Source: Bacillus yapensis (GTDB lineage Bacteria > Bacillota > Bacilli > Bacillales > Cytobacillaceae). Taken from it: a stretch of DNA of 64,000 nucleotides. Numbering within the stretch: position 1 is the first letter of the stretch; each line of letters opens with the position of its first letter. Below the pieces are notes generated by a model. That model searched no databases. It was not told where the DNA came from and was given only the letters and a program-made list of their open reading frames with translations. The DNA lies in contig NZ_SUND01000003.1 in the NCBI RefSeq assembly GCF_005280205.1, positions 248,001 through 312,000 on the forward strand. The letters run 5' to 3'. Positions 10,426 to 20,851 of this stretch are shown piece after piece. Both the position numbers and the translations under genes were made by a program.

Positions 10426-10460
10426 AAAAAACACCTCGTCAAAAGTGTTGACGAGGTGTT
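10426..10460 (-). terminator. greA terminator hairpin that contains the pbpI ribosome site
   Basis: On the minus strand an 11-bp perfect stem (ACACCTCGTCA with TGACGAGGTGT) and seven-base loop are followed by six T, immediately abutting the pbpI ATG. It begins 17 bases after the greA stop. The 3' arm holds GAGGTG, the only good Shine-Dalgarno site for pbpI. So the hairpin can both end greA transcription and hide the pbpI site on read-through RNA. Confidence 0.85.
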
Positions 10461-10475
10461 CACGTTTCAAACATT

Positions 10476-10952
10476 TTATTTAATTTTAGTGATGCGTACG
10501 TTCATTTCTCCACCTGGCGTTTGTACAGTAACTTCCTCTCCCACTTTTCGGCCAAGAAGGCTTTTCGCAATTGGAGAATCATTTGAAATTTTCCCTTCAA
10601 ACGGATCCGCTTCCGCACTACCAACGATTGTGTAAGTCTCTTCTTCACCATCAGGTAGCTCTAAGAATGTAACAGAACGGCCAAGAGTAACTGCATCGCC
10701 GCTTAGTTCGTCCTCTTCGATAATTTTTGCATTACGAATCATATTTTCAATCGTAGTGATACGACCTTCAACAAATGCTTGTTCTTCCTTTGCGGAATCA
10801 TACTCAGAGTTCTCTGATAAGTCACCAAAGCTACGAGCTATTTTAATTCTTTCAACAACTTCTTTTCTCTTTACTGATTTTAAATGGTCAAGTTCTTGTT
10901 CTAATTTTTCTTTCCCCGCTAAAGTCATCGGGAATACTTTCTCTGTAGCCAA
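10476..10952 (-). CDS. greA: Transcription elongation factor GreA
   Basis: Rescues backtracked RNA polymerase by stimulating transcript cleavage. The N-terminal coiled coil (about 1-75) contains the acidic tip [15 protein letters not shown], the hallmark of GreA, followed by the FKBP-like C-terminal domain ([24 protein letters not shown]). The chosen start is TTG at 10952, giving [17 protein letters not shown] and 158 residues like B. subtilis GreA; it has AAGGAG eight bases upstream, whereas the longer ATG at 10985 would add 11 unusual residues. A terminator hairpin follows directly. Confidence 0.95.
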   Translation of the reverse strand: MATEKVFPMTLAGKEKLEQELDHLKSVKRKEVVERIKIARSFGDLSENSEYDSAKEEQAFVEGRITTIENMIRNAKIIEEDELSGDAVTLGRSVTFLELPDGEEETYTIVGSAEADPFEGKISNDSPIAKSLLGRKVGEEVTVQTPGGEMNVRITKIK

Positions 10953-11122
10953 ATCCTTCACTCCTTCTAGTTTCACAACCCCCAAATTAGATTGTGTGCT
11001 TATATTTTTATCTTCTTAATTTAGCAGAGCTAAATTCGATTCGCATTTTAAAAAACCGCTTTCGCTGAATTATAAAACGCTTTATGTAGCTGGGCATTTA
11101 TACTTTTCACAAATGCACAGGA

Positions 11123-11146
11123 GCGCGCCCCTTTTATAGGGCGCGC
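11123..11146. other. GC-rich hairpin between udk and greA
   Basis: A perfect 8-bp stem, GCGCGCCC with GGGCGCGC, in an AT-rich 282-base gap. It lacks a following T-run on the minus strand, so it is not a clear terminator of udk; it could be an attenuator-like or RNA-stabilising structure. The rest of the gap shows nothing clear except AT-rich sequence that may hold the greA promoter. Confidence 0.4.
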
Positions 11147-11234
11147 AATATAGAGTGTCCAAATAGACCTTTTTTAAACCAGGAGCTATCCAAATGATAG
11201 GGATTTCACTCCATATTATTTAATGCTTATTGTG

Positions 11235-11867
11235 TCATAAAAATGATTTTTGTTCAAGAATTGTTTGAATCTTTGTGACCATTAAATCGATTGCCACATG
11301 ATTATGACCACCCTCAGGGATGATAATATCAGCATATCGCTTCGTTGGTTCAATAAATTGATTGTGCATTGGACGCACAACATTCACATATTGATCAATG
11401 ACTGAATCCAAAGTACGTCCACGTTCCTTGATGTCTCGTGAAAGTCTGCGAATGATCCGAATATCGGCATCTGTATCTACATATAGCTTAATGTCCATAA
11501 GTTCACGAAGACGTTCATCTTCAAGTACAAGAATTCCTTCTAGAATGATAACATCCCTTGGTTCCACTTGAATGACTTCTTCAGATCTTGTGTGCAAAGC
11601 ATAATCGTAAACTGGTTTTTCAATCGACTGGTTGTTTTGCAGCATTTTAATATGTTCATACAATAATTCGTTATCAAACGCTAATGGATGATCATAATTG
11701 GTCTTTAGACGTTCTTCAAATGGCAGATGGGCCTGATCCTTGTAATAGGAATCCTGCTCAATCATTAAAATAGAATGTCCCTTAAATTTGTTGTAAATTG
11801 CTCTCGTTACACTTGTTTTACCTGAACCGGATCCCCCGGTTACGCCAATGACAACAGGTTTGCGCAT
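11235..11867 (-). CDS. udk: Uridine kinase
   Basis: Phosphorylates uridine and cytidine to UMP/CMP in pyrimidine salvage. The P-loop [14 protein letters not shown] (residues 8-21) starts the protein, and the pyrimidine-nucleoside site segments [14 protein letters not shown] and ARG-rich lid [12 protein letters not shown] follow. At 210 residues it is full length. It lies 5 bases after the U32 peptidase gene, in the udk-greA order of B. subtilis, and probably belongs to the yrrM-trhP1-trhP2-udk transcript. Confidence 0.95.
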   Translation of the reverse strand: MRKPVVIGVTGGSGSGKTSVTRAIYNKFKGHSILMIEQDSYYKDQAHLPFEERLKTNYDHPLAFDNELLYEHIKMLQNNQSIEKPVYDYALHTRSEEVIQVEPRDVIILEGILVLEDERLRELMDIKLYVDTDADIRIIRRLSRDIKERGRTLDSVIDQYVNVVRPMHNQFIEPTKRYADIIIPEGGHNHVAIDLMVTKIQTILEQKSFL

Positions 11868-11872
11868 CGTTC

Positions 11873-13144
11873 TTAGAGCTCCTTTCGCATCATGTTGTTA
11901 GGGTAAACCGGTTGGTTCACTTTAAACTTCACAATTTGGAGTGGGTGACGCGCTACATCTAGCTCATTACCCTTTTCGTCCCAAATTTTCTCAATTACTT
12001 GCGTAAAGTTTTCAATTTCAGGTCCAAAGAATTCAACCTCTTGACCTACTTTGAAGTGATTACGTTGTTGTAATGTGACCAATTGCGTATTTGGATCATA
12101 ATCCAATACTAACCCCACAAAGTCAAAATTCGTCTTTTTGCTATGGTTTCCAAACATTTGCTCATTATACCCTGGAACACCTTCAAAAAATGCAGAAGCG
12201 GTCTCACGATTTGCACATTTATCAAGCTCTTCAAGCCATTCACGCTTAATCTTAAAGTTATCTGGGTCAGCACAGTAAGCATCAATTACTTTGCGATACA
12301 CACTAACAACCGTAGCGATATAGTGGATAGACTTCATTCTTCCTTCAATTTTCAAACTGTCGATTCCGATTTCAATCATGCGTGGAATGGATTCAATTAA
12401 TTTTAAGTCCTTTGGACTCATGGCAAAAGGAGCATCTTCTTCAGAGAATAAAGAAACTTCTTTTTCACCTTGTAAATCATAGAGGTCATAGTCCCAGCGA
12501 CATGATTGACAGCATCCACCACGGTTCGAGTCACGAGCAGTCATGTGGTTACTTAAAGTACAACGACCAGAATAAGCGATACACATTGCTCCATGGATGA
12601 ATGTTTCAATCTCAATATCGACTTTTTCCTTCATCAATTCAATTTCTTCAGCACTTGTTTCACGTGCAAGAACGACACGCTCTAGTCCTTCTTCTTTCCA
12701 AAATTGAACAGCTTTCCAGTTAGAAAGAGATTGCTGTGTACTTAAATGCACTTCAATTTCCGGTGCTAATCTGCGGCATGTTTCAATAATAAGAGGATCA
12801 CCGACGATAATTCCCGCAATTCCAGCTTCTTTTAATCCTAAAATATAGTCTTCTAGTCCATCGATATTTTCATTATGAGCAAAAATATTCGTTGTTACAT
12901 AGATTTTTGCCCCATATTTTTTCGCAAACTCTACGCCTTCTTTCATTTCTTCAAATGTAAAGTTACCAGCGTTTGAACGTAATCCATACTCTTGTCCACC
13001 AATAAAAACAGCATCTGCACCATAGTGAACAGCTATTTTTAATTTTTCAAGGTTACCCGCTGGCGCAAGTAACTCTGGTTTTTTCACAATGACACGTTTG
13101 CCATCAACGATTTTGGAAATTCGATCTTGCATCGTTGTTGCCAT
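11873..13144 (-). CDS. trhP2: U32 family tRNA hydroxylation protein TrhP2 (YrrO)
   Basis: A 423-residue U32 'peptidase' family protein. Rather than a protease, the two Bacillus paralogues (YrrN/YrrO, TrhP1/TrhP2) are needed for prephenate-dependent 5-hydroxyuridine at tRNA position 34, as I recall. The TIM-barrel part ends with the cysteine cluster [21 protein letters not shown], expected for an iron-sulfur site, and the C-terminal domain (KRE...[14 protein letters not shown]) is present. AAGGAGG precedes the ATG. A 190-base gap holding a degenerate repeat splits it from trhP1, which in B. subtilis lies close by. Confidence 0.9.
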   Translation of the reverse strand: MATTMQDRISKIVDGKRVIVKKPELLAPAGNLEKLKIAVHYGADAVFIGGQEYGLRSNAGNFTFEEMKEGVEFAKKYGAKIYVTTNIFAHNENIDGLEDYILGLKEAGIAGIIVGDPLIIETCRRLAPEIEVHLSTQQSLSNWKAVQFWKEEGLERVVLARETSAEEIELMKEKVDIEIETFIHGAMCIAYSGRCTLSNHMTARDSNRGGCCQSCRWDYDLYDLQGEKEVSLFSEEDAPFAMSPKDLKLIESIPRMIEIGIDSLKIEGRMKSIHYIATVVSVYRKVIDAYCADPDNFKIKREWLEELDKCANRETASAFFEGVPGYNEQMFGNHSKKTNFDFVGLVLDYDPNTQLVTLQQRNHFKVGQEVEFFGPEIENFTQVIEKIWDEKGNELDVARHPLQIVKFKVNQPVYPNNMMRKEL

Positions 13145-13175
13145 GAGTGAACCTCCTTATTTATATGATTCTTAA

Positions 13176-13335
13176 GCGCATGTCGGTTCTATTAAAGCCG
13201 ACTACACTTTTCTTTGTCCAGTTCCGTCGGCTAGACCCTCGAGTCGCTTCAGGCCAGTGGTTGAAGTCAAAGTACAGACTTCATCCCCTGTCCTTCCAGC
13301 GCTTGTCGGGTCTAATCAAGCCGACTACACTTTTC
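13176..13335. repeat. Degenerate Bacillus intergenic repeat with 37-bp flanking direct copies
   Basis: Two 37-base direct repeats (13176-13212 and 13299-13335; about 4 mismatches, each ending in AAGCCGACTACACTTTTC) flank a centre with CTAGACCCTCGAGTCGCTTC and a small palindrome (GAAGTC...GACTTC). It recalls the 'CAGCGCCTAGCCCCTCGGGTCGC ... GCGCTTGTCGGG' intergenic repeats common in Bacillaceae, in worn form. It sits exactly between trhP1 and trhP2 and carries no gene. Confidence 0.7.
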
Positions 13336-13337
13336 GA

Positions 13338-14267
13338 TTAATAGACAGTTTCTTTAAAGAAGAAGCCTGTGTCTAGTCGACGATTTGGTGGTTGAATTTT
13401 TTCGATTTCGGCTAAAAATTCATCTTTTTCGTCTTCGTATTGGTCCGGATCTTCAACACAAAGATCAATTGCTTTGCGGTAAAGCTTAGTCACAGTCTCA
13501 ATGTATTCGGAACTCTTTAGAACTCCGTCAATTTTAAAAGAATCGATTCCCGCTTCGATAAACTCTTGTAGTTCATCGATCATGCAAATATCATTTGGAC
13601 TCATAATATGAGTTCCATTAGCATCCTCGAAAATAGGGTATTTGTTTTCACGTTCTTTATCATGTAAAAACATGTTGCTGTTTTCTTTACGATTTTCGAT
13701 TTCAAGCGCTTTTCCTTGATACTCGAAATAATTCCCTAATAGAGAACGCTTTGATTGGAACATCGCTGTCATTCCGTGTACTTGAATTTCAATTTCGACC
13801 TCAGCATGCTCTTTCATTTCAATGACTGCATCCATGCTAATCTCACGGGCTAGGATCGCGCGTTTAGCCCCTTTTCGTCCCCAATAATTACAATGGTACC
13901 AGTTCGTTCCCGTTGTTTCTGTACCCCAGTGCAGCTTTAATTCTGGTGCAACTTCCTTTGCCACCATCAACACGGCTGGATCACCGAAAATAACTGCATC
14001 AGCATTTGCCTCATCGACAAATTTCAAGTAATCATAAAGCTCTTCAATTTTTTCATTATGAAAAATTGCATTGACAGCCACATAAACTTTTTTCCCTTTT
14101 GAATGGGCAAGTTCGATCGCTTTTGCTACATCTTCTCGTGAAAATTCGCCCGCAAGTCTTAATCCATAACGTTCTTCTCCGATAACGAATGCATCGGCAC
14201 CTGCTTCACATAAAGGAAGAATATCTTCAACTGATTTGGGCGTTACCAATAATTCAGGTTTTTTCAA
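13338..14267 (-). CDS. trhP1: U32 family tRNA hydroxylation protein TrhP1 (YrrN)
   Basis: Paralogue of the gene above, shorter (309 aa) and without the C-terminal extension. It shares the barrel start KKPELLVTPKSVEDILPLCEAGADAFVIG with TrhP2 and the later segment FKIDGVLKSSEYIETVTKLYRKAID, but lacks the four-cysteine cluster (the matching place reads QVHGMTAMFQSKRSLLGNY). So it is probably the non-cluster partner of a pair. GTG three codons earlier is possible; GAGGTG six bases before the TTG at 14267 supports the TTG. It overlaps or abuts yrrM, giving one operon. Confidence 0.88.
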   Translation of the reverse strand: MKKPELLVTPKSVEDILPLCEAGADAFVIGEERYGLRLAGEFSREDVAKAIELAHSKGKKVYVAVNAIFHNEKIEELYDYLKFVDEANADAVIFGDPAVLMVAKEVAPELKLHWGTETTGTNWYHCNYWGRKGAKRAILAREISMDAVIEMKEHAEVEIEIQVHGMTAMFQSKRSLLGNYFEYQGKALEIENRKENSNMFLHDKERENKYPIFEDANGTHIMSPNDICMIDELQEFIEAGIDSFKIDGVLKSSEYIETVTKLYRKAIDLCVEDPDQYEDEKDEFLAEIEKIQPPNRRLDTGFFFKETVY

Positions 14268-14272
14268 TCTAA

Positions 14273-14908
<636 letters not shown>

Positions 14909-15128
14909 TTACTGCCCCACCTCAGGTCTTTTTGAGCATAAGCACTTTTAACATTAATTATCTATAGACATGAAAAAATAGCGTTCACACCGCAAGATTC
15001 ATAGACGTAAGACAAACGAATCGAGCAAACATGTGGTACACGCTATCGACTGATGTATAAAACACTTTTACTATTTTAGCATAAAGCAAATAAATTCACA
15101 ATGATTCAAAGCAGACTAAAATTGAAAA

Positions 15129-15153
15129 GAGGAGTGCCTAAAAGACACTCCTC
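15129..15153 (-). terminator. Intrinsic terminator after mltG
   Basis: Stem GAGGAGTG with CACTCCTC (8 bp), nine-base loop, then TTTTC on the minus strand, shortly after the mltG stop. It separates mltG from the yrrM operon. The remaining 14,909-15,128 gap shows nothing else clear. Confidence 0.75.
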
Positions 15154-15183
15154 AAAATGATCAATTATTAATGAATTAATTTA

Positions 15184-16311
15184 TTAATTAATATGCTCAG
15201 CTTTTAATTGATTATGTTCTTCTAAAGTCTTGGAGAAGTAAACTTCACCAGATGGAGCTGCTAAGAAGTATAAATAATCTGTATCTGCCGGGTTTAAAGC
15301 TGCTTCAATCGATGACACACCAGCGTTGGCAATCGGTCCTGGCGTCAAGCCTGTGTTGATATAGGTGTTATAAGGATCATCAATTTCTAAATCCTCATAC
15401 AACACTCTTTCTTTATGCTCGCCTTTTGCATATAAGACCGTCGGATCGGTTTGGAGAGGCATTCCTACATCTATTCGATTATAAAAGACGCTCGCAATTT
15501 GATCGCGCTCTATCTTCTCCGTCGCTTCCTCTTCAATTAATGAAGCCATCGTGAGTAGCTTATGTGGCGTATATTCTTTTTCCACCATAGCACCTGAGTA
15601 TTCTTCAATCACTTCTTCTGTTTTGTCGAGCATGACTGAAACAATTTCTTCTAAAGTAGGATCCTCTTTATAGTACGGATAAGTAGCTGGGAAAAGATAG
15701 CCTTCAAGTGGATGCTTAATATTTTCCGCTAAGATTTCTTCCGTTAATAAATTCGGATACTTTTGCATCATTTTTTCAATAAACGCCTTATCGTTTAGTT
15801 GTTGGAGAACTTCTTCGCTATTAAGATTGGCTTTTTCAGCAATAATCGTAGCAATCTCTTTTAGTTGTTTTCCTTCAGGTAACGTAATTTTGAAGACGAC
15901 TTCTTCCATGAGCTTACCGGTTTTTAGACTTTCGATAATTTCCGGGAAGGTCATCGCAGGCGTCAAGGCATATTCTCCTGCCATAAAACCTGATTCATTC
16001 TTAAATTTCACATAATATTTGAAGACTTTAGCATCTTTGATGATGCCATTCTCTTCTAGTATTTGGGAAATTCCCGTAACGGATGAACCTATTGGGATTT
16101 CGACTGTTTTTTCTTTTTTGCTAGATGGGTCGACTGGCTGAAGGGCGCCTTTTATATAAAAGTAACCGCCTGTAAGTGTGCCTGCCACAACTAGAAATAA
16201 AACGATGGATATGATTAATACTATTTTTCGTACTACTTTGGCTTCTTGTTGTTGTTCTATCATTTTTTCACGCATATAATCCTTTTTAGTTTTTGTTTCC
16301 TCCGATGCCAT
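15184..16311 (-). CDS. mltG: Endolytic murein transglycosylase MltG (YrrL)
   Basis: Inner-membrane lytic transglycosylase that cuts nascent glycan strands and so sets chain ends. N-terminal cytoplasmic basic stretch, one membrane helix (about residues 32-53: IVLIISIVLFLVVAGTLTGG), then a LysM-like subdomain and the YceG domain. The catalytic glutamate lies in LLTMASLIEEEATEK, with the later QTDPTVLYA and NTYINTGLTPGPIANAG segments. Length 375 aa. A longer start exists at 16332, but GGGGGGAACTTG before the ATG at 16311 decides. Gene order ruvX-yrzB-mltG matches B. subtilis. Confidence 0.93.
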   Translation of the reverse strand: MASEETKTKKDYMREKMIEQQQEAKVVRKIVLIISIVLFLVVAGTLTGGYFYIKGALQPVDPSSKKEKTVEIPIGSSVTGISQILEENGIIKDAKVFKYYVKFKNESGFMAGEYALTPAMTFPEIIESLKTGKLMEEVVFKITLPEGKQLKEIATIIAEKANLNSEEVLQQLNDKAFIEKMMQKYPNLLTEEILAENIKHPLEGYLFPATYPYYKEDPTLEEIVSVMLDKTEEVIEEYSGAMVEKEYTPHKLLTMASLIEEEATEKIERDQIASVFYNRIDVGMPLQTDPTVLYAKGEHKERVLYEDLEIDDPYNTYINTGLTPGPIANAGVSSIEAALNPADTDYLYFLAAPSGEVYFSKTLEEHNQLKAEHIN

Positions 16312-16449
16312 CAAGTTCCCCCCAATAAACAAACGTGGATGTTTTTCTACTTTTTTTGCTCATCTCGCATCATTATACTATATTTCCTTAAATTTCGCAG
16401 TTACTAGCCAAAAAATCAAAAAGTTCGATAAGAAAATGGCCAGGAGCTT

Positions 16450-16576
16450 GTTGATTTGCGCTCCAGACGTCGCTTTCCGCGGGCGGGCAGTGAGCCTCCT
16501 CATCGCTTTGCTCTTGCGGGGTCTCACCTTGCCACGCTTTTCCCGCAGGAGTCGACGCCTTCCGCTCCAATCAACT
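16450..16576. repeat. Intergenic repeat with terminal inverted ends (GTTGATT...AATCAAC)
   Basis: A 127-base GC-rich block in AT-rich DNA. It begins GTTGATTTGCGCTCCAGAC and ends in the inverse, GCCTTCCGCTCCAATCAAC, with GCTTTCCGCGGGCGGGC and CCCGCAGGAGTC inside. It matches by memory a very common Bacillaceae/Oceanobacillus-type intergenic element. A piece of another copy (GGAGCGGAAATCAAC) lies near 16718. No coding function. It occupies the gap between mltG and yrzB. Confidence 0.75.
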
Positions 16577-16747
16577 ATATAATGGCTAGCACATTTTTTA
16601 TAAATCAATTTTGCTTTTTTATCGAGAAGACCTTTCAGGATAATAGGTGTAGTATTAGCTAAAAGAAGTAGATTTTACAATTTTGAGAGCGACGAAGAAA
16701 TGACTGGAGCTAATTGGAGCGGAAATCAACCTTTTAATACACAACAA

Positions 16748-16781
16748 AAAAGGTACCGAGAGCAAATTCTCGATACCTTTT
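16748..16781 (-). terminator. Intrinsic terminator after yrzB
   Basis: Stem of 14 pairs with one wobble (AAAAGGTATCGAGA with TCTCGGTACCTTTT) and six-base loop, then T-rich sequence on the minus strand, directly after the yrzB stop. Confidence 0.85.
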
Positions 16782-16788
16782 GTCTTAC

Positions 16789-17076
16789 CTATTCGTCTTC
16801 TTGTTCATCTAGGAATGTGTTTAGCATTTCCTCGATTAGATCCCATTCTTCCTCTGTTTCAATTGGTTGAAGGTCTCCGTCGTTGTTATCTTCAGAAGGA
16901 GTGAAAGCAGATGCATGGATTTCAGTTTCTTCATCATCTGAATCGTCTTCTCCGATTGGATAGTAAAGTACATAAGACTTTCCGAATTCCTCTGAATCGA
17001 AAGTAAAGAGAATTTCACAAAGCTGTTCGTTTCCGTCTTCATCAACTACTGTAATATGGTTATCACCGTGGTTCAT
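16789..17076 (-). CDS. yrzB: DUF1292 family protein YrzB
   Basis: A 95-residue acidic protein of the DUF1292 family: [40 protein letters not shown] is typical. It has a predicted beta-rich N-terminal half and a strongly acidic tail ([21 protein letters not shown]). Function unknown. It lies 12 bases after ruvX and in the conserved order ireB-ruvX-yrzB, with a terminator after it, so these three form one transcript. AGGTGA precedes the ATG. Confidence 0.88.
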   Translation of the reverse strand: MNHGDNHITVVDEDGNEQLCEILFTFDSEEFGKSYVLYYPIGEDDSDDEETEIHASAFTPSEDNNDGDLQPIETEEEWDLIEEMLNTFLDEQEDE

Positions 17077-17088
17077 TTTGTCACCTCA

Positions 17089-17505
17089 TCATTTTTGACT
17101 ATCTAAGTAACCTTGTAAAATCATGACTGCTGCCATTTTATCGATTACTTTCTTCCTTTTTTTACGACTCACATCTGCCTCAAGAAGGACTCTCTCGGCA
17201 GCCATCGTCGTTAAACGTTCGTCCCAATAAACAATCGGTAGGCCAAACAGCTTCTCCAATTCATTCCCGAAAAAGTAGCTTGCCTCTCCTCTTGGTCCGA
17301 TCGTGCCATTCATATTTTTTGGCAAGCCAACAACGATTTTGCTTACCTCATACTCTTTAATAATTTTACCAATTTGCTCAAAACCAAACACATTTCTTTC
17401 TTCATTTATGCGAATTGTTTCTAAGCCCTGGGCTGTCCACCCTAATTCATCGCTAAGAGCAACGCCAACTGTTTTCGAGCCGACGTCTAGTCCCATGGTT
17501 CGCAT
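17089..17505 (-). CDS. ruvX: RuvX/YqgF-type RNase H-fold nuclease
   Basis: RNase H-fold protein of the YqgF family; named a putative Holliday junction resolvase, and its members are tied to 16S rRNA 5' end processing. The first strand with the catalytic Asp, [19 protein letters not shown], is at residues 5-23; the second acidic motif is [15 protein letters not shown], and the third [13 protein letters not shown]. Length 138 aa is usual. It begins five bases from the ireB stop. An internal ATG (residue 4) could also serve. Confidence 0.92.
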   Translation of the reverse strand: MRTMGLDVGSKTVGVALSDELGWTAQGLETIRINEERNVFGFEQIGKIIKEYEVSKIVVGLPKNMNGTIGPRGEASYFFGNELEKLFGLPIVYWDERLTTMAAERVLLEADVSRKKRKKVIDKMAAVMILQGYLDSQK

Positions 17506-17509
17506 ATTC

Positions 17510-17779
17510 TTATGATCCCTCTCGCTGTTGTTTTAAATATGACTTCACCAATTCCTCGATGATTTCGTCTCGCTCAAGTTTGCGAATAATATTTCTCGCA
17601 TCACGATGACGCGGTATATAGGCAGGATCACCAGAAAGTAGGTAACCAACAATTTGATTTATCGGGTTATAGCCTTTTTCTTGAAGAGCCTCATATACTT
17701 CTAAAAGAACTTCCTTGACGTCATGTTCAAACGGCTCTTCCGGAAAGCTAAATCTCATTGTCTTATCAAATGAGCTCAT
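17510..17779 (-). CDS. ireB: IreB family regulatory phosphoprotein (YrzL)
   Basis: A small (89 aa) IreB/DUF965 protein: [56 protein letters not shown] is highly conserved. In Enterococcus IreB is a substrate of the Ser/Thr kinase IreK and lowers cephalosporin resistance; the N-terminal threonine in DKT is the likely phosphosite by analogy. The start at 17779 has GAGGTG six bases upstream; the ATG at 17788 lacks a site. Always found before ruvX, as here. Confidence 0.9.
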   Translation of the reverse strand: MSSFDKTMRFSFPEEPFEHDVKEVLLEVYEALQEKGYNPINQIVGYLLSGDPAYIPRHRDARNIIRKLERDEIIEELVKSYLKQQREGS

Positions 17780-17883
17780 AATTTGCACCTCGCTTTTAAA
17801 TTCAACGCGAATTAATATTTAAAGGCTTGTGAGAAAAGAGCCTTCTTGATGTTACCTACATTTTACACTACTTTGTCCTAATA

Positions 17884-20520
17884 TCAAAAGGATTTAACAT
17901 ATTCCTCAACAAAAGCAAGAGCGTCATCCAATTTATTAGGATCCTTCCCGCCTGCTTGGGCCATATCTGGACGGCCACCACCGCCACCACCGCAGCGTGT
18001 TGCTACTTCTTTAATTAGCTTTCCAGCATGATAGCCTCTGTCGTTTAAATCCTTTGTTACAGCAGCAATAATATTCACTTTGTCCTCATGAACACTTCCA
18101 AGCACAAGTACAGCAGAACCAAGCTTTTGCTTTAAGTCATCTGCCATATTACGTAGATTGTTCATATCAACACCTTGAATTTTTGCTGAGAGAACAGTTA
18201 CTCCATTGATTTCTTTCGCCTTATCAACAAGGCTTCCAGCTTCAATGTTACCCAATTTTGCAGCAAGAGATTCATTTTCTCTTTGTAATTGCTTGATTTC
18301 TCCAAGAAGGATATCAACTCTATTCGCAACTTCCTTAGGATTTGTTTTCAGCTTCTCACCAGCCGATTTTAAAACATTGATTTGTTCAATCATTTGCTGA
18401 TAAGCACCTTCACCAGTTACCGCTTCAATACGGCGAGTTCCAGCTCCAATTCCACTCTCAGATACAATTTTGAATAAACCAATCACTGAAGAGTTCGGGA
18501 CGTGACAGCCACCACATAACTCTAAGCTATAGTCACCAACTTGAACTACGCGAACAATATCTCCATACTTTTCACCGAAGAGTGCCATAGCTCCCATTGC
18601 CTTAGCCTCTTCAATTCCTTTGTACTCAATATTAACTGCTAAGCCACGCCAGATTTTTTCGTTCACAATCGCTTCGATTTGTTCGAGCTCATCCGCCTTA
18701 ACTTGCCCAAAATGAGAGAAGTCAAAACGAAGTCGATCAGACTGAACTAATGAACCTGCCTGATTAACATGGTTTCCTAATACATCCTTTAATGCTTGAT
18801 GTAAAAGGTGAGTTGCCGTATGGTTTTTAATAACCTTACTACGGTTTTGCTCATCGACCGTTGCCACCACCTGAGCATTTTCTGCCAATGTGCCTTCTTC
18901 CACGATGGCTCTATGGAGATTTTGTCCATTTGGAGCTTTTTGCACGTCTTTAATAGAAACCTTCAACCCAGCAGCTGTTAGCGTACCTTCGTCGGCAATT
19001 TGTCCGCCACTTTCTGCGTAAAAAGGAGTCTCATCAAGAATAATTTGCACTTCTTCTCCAGCTGAAGCTGAGTTAATGAGCTGTCCATCCTTCACAATAG
19101 CTACAACAGTCGAATTTGTTTGAAGCTGGTCGTAACCAACAAACTTACTTTCGACTTTAATTTCTCCTAAAACGCCACCTTGAACCTGCATAGAATCGAC
19201 ATCCTGACGAGCAGCTCTTGCACGTTCTCTTTGTGCTTCCATTTCTGCTTCGAAGCCGTCGTGATCAATCTTTAGGCCTTCTTCTTCAGCATACTCTTCC
19301 GTTAACTCTACAGGGAATCCATACGTATCGTATAGACGGAAGACATCTTTTCCTTGAATTGTGTCACTGCCAGCTTCCTTCTCTTTTTTCATGATAGCAG
19401 CTAGAATGTTCAAGCCTTCATGAAGTGTTTCATGGAAACGCTCTTCTTCGTTCTTCATGACTTTTTGAATGAAGTCTGTTTTGTTTTTCACTTCAGGATA
19501 GTAGTCAGCCATAATCTCACCAACGACTGGCACTAGTTCAAACATGAACGGACGATTAATATTAATTTGTTTAGCATAACGTACAGCACGACGAAGAAGG
19601 CGACGAAGAACATAGCCACGACCTTCATTTGATGGTAGCGCACCATCTCCAACAGCAAAAGCAACCGTACGAATATGGTCAGCAATAACTTTGAATGCTA
19701 CATCGCTTTCTTTGCCTTCTCCATATTGAACGCCTGAGATTTCTTCCGTTGCACGAATAATCGGCATAAACAAATCCGTATCAAAGTTTGTTGGTACGTC
19801 TTGAACTACAGAGGCCATACGCTCAAGACCCATTCCAGTATCAATGTTTTTCTTTGGTAGCGGCGTATATGTTCCATCTGGATTATGGTTGAATTCAGAG
19901 AACACAAGGTTCCAAACCTCTAAGTATCGGTCATTTTCTCCACCAGGATATAGTTCCGGATCTGACAAGTCATTTCCATATTTTTCACCACGGTCATAGA
20001 AAATTTCTGTGTTTGGTCCACTTGGACCTTCCCCAATATCCCAGAAGTTTCCTTCTAAACGAATAATACGTTCTTCAGGAACACCGATTTTCTTGCTCCA
20101 ATATTCAAATGCTTCTTCATCCTCTGGATGGATCGTTACAGATAAACGCTCTGGGTCAAAGCCAATCCATTTTTCAGAAGTTAAGAATTCCCACGCCCAT
20201 TCAATCGCTTCTTCTTTAAAATAATCACCGATTGAAAAGTTTCCTAGCATCTCGAAAAATGTATGGTGTCGAGCTGTTTTTCCAACGTTCTCAATATCGT
20301 TTGTACGAATGGATTTCTGCGCATTCGTAATACGAGGATTGTCAGGAATCACACGTCCATCAAAATATTTTTTCAGAGTTGCTACACCAGAGTTAATCCA
20401 AAGCAAAGATGGATCATCATGTGGTACAAGTGGTGCACTTGGTTCAACAGAATGTCCTTTTTCCTTAAAGAAATCTAGATACATACGACGAATTTCAGCG
20501 CCAGTCAAGTTCTTCATCAT
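17884..20520 (-). CDS. alaS: Alanyl-tRNA synthetase
   Basis: Charges tRNA-Ala. Class II catalytic core at the N-terminus (motif 1-3 region with [35 protein letters not shown]-type sequence), tRNA-recognition helical domain, then the editing domain with HTATHLLH and [10 protein letters not shown] zinc ligands, and the glycine-rich C-Ala end [16 protein letters not shown]. At 878 residues it has the B. subtilis length. The frame is open for 35 more codons into the leader, but GGAGGAAAA before the ATG pair at 20517-20520 fixes the start. It is controlled by the T-box leader just upstream. Confidence 0.97.
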   Translation of the reverse strand: MMKNLTGAEIRRMYLDFFKEKGHSVEPSAPLVPHDDPSLLWINSGVATLKKYFDGRVIPDNPRITNAQKSIRTNDIENVGKTARHHTFFEMLGNFSIGDYFKEEAIEWAWEFLTSEKWIGFDPERLSVTIHPEDEEAFEYWSKKIGVPEERIIRLEGNFWDIGEGPSGPNTEIFYDRGEKYGNDLSDPELYPGGENDRYLEVWNLVFSEFNHNPDGTYTPLPKKNIDTGMGLERMASVVQDVPTNFDTDLFMPIIRATEEISGVQYGEGKESDVAFKVIADHIRTVAFAVGDGALPSNEGRGYVLRRLLRRAVRYAKQININRPFMFELVPVVGEIMADYYPEVKNKTDFIQKVMKNEEERFHETLHEGLNILAAIMKKEKEAGSDTIQGKDVFRLYDTYGFPVELTEEYAEEEGLKIDHDGFEAEMEAQRERARAARQDVDSMQVQGGVLGEIKVESKFVGYDQLQTNSTVVAIVKDGQLINSASAGEEVQIILDETPFYAESGGQIADEGTLTAAGLKVSIKDVQKAPNGQNLHRAIVEEGTLAENAQVVATVDEQNRSKVIKNHTATHLLHQALKDVLGNHVNQAGSLVQSDRLRFDFSHFGQVKADELEQIEAIVNEKIWRGLAVNIEYKGIEEAKAMGAMALFGEKYGDIVRVVQVGDYSLELCGGCHVPNSSVIGLFKIVSESGIGAGTRRIEAVTGEGAYQQMIEQINVLKSAGEKLKTNPKEVANRVDILLGEIKQLQRENESLAAKLGNIEAGSLVDKAKEINGVTVLSAKIQGVDMNNLRNMADDLKQKLGSAVLVLGSVHEDKVNIIAAVTKDLNDRGYHAGKLIKEVATRCGGGGGGRPDMAQAGGKDPNKLDDALAFVEEYVKSF

Positions 20521-20535
20521 TTTTCCTCCTAATTG

Positions 20536-20800
20536 TAATTTTTTGCAAATAAAAAAGCCCTCATCCATAACAGGGACGAGAACTATGCTCGCGGTACCAC
20601 CCTGATTACGAATGAAAAGCCTCATTCATCTCTCAAATCCCATTAACGCTGGGAGTTACGGCAGGCTTTTACCTGCATTCTGGAATAGCTTTCTGTTACC
20701 CTTCATCTAGAATTTCTTTCAGCCTCGGAAATTCCTCTCTTCAGACGGTCTGCAACATACTCGTTCCTTCAACATGTTTACCTATTACATTTTCCTTATA
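20536..20800 (-). promoter_or_regulatory. T-box riboswitch, alanine (GCU specifier), upstream of alaS
   Basis: The leader has the T-box sequence AGGGTGGTACCGCG (antiterminator) near 20590-20606 and a competing terminator (TCTCGTCC with GGATGAGGG, then GGGCTTTTTT) close to alaS. In Stem I, the arms GAATTTC and GAAATTC enclose CGAGGCTGAAA, so the specifier codon is GCT (Ala) at 20721-20723. Uncharged tRNA-Ala should favour read-through. The leader begins about 8 bases after the -10 box. Confidence 0.93.
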
Positions 20801-20806
20801 GACGCA

Positions 20807-20836
20807 ATTATAGCGATACAAAAAAGGATTTGTCAA
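20807..20836 (-). promoter_or_regulatory. Sigma-A promoter for the alaS T-box leader
   Basis: Consensus -35 TTGACA (20831-20836) and consensus -10 TATAAT (20807-20812) with an 18-base spacer. Start of transcription is expected near 20800, at the head of the T-box leader. Confidence 0.85.
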
Positions 20837-20851
20837 TCTTGTAAGCACAAA

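Noticed and set aside
16378-16662. Open frames on both strands between mltG and yrzB
   Set aside because: They read through the GC-rich intergenic repeat, which lacks stop codons by composition.
20520-20625. Longer alaS start at 20625
   Set aside because: The extra 35 codons lie in the T-box terminator; a strong ribosome site fixes the start at 20520.
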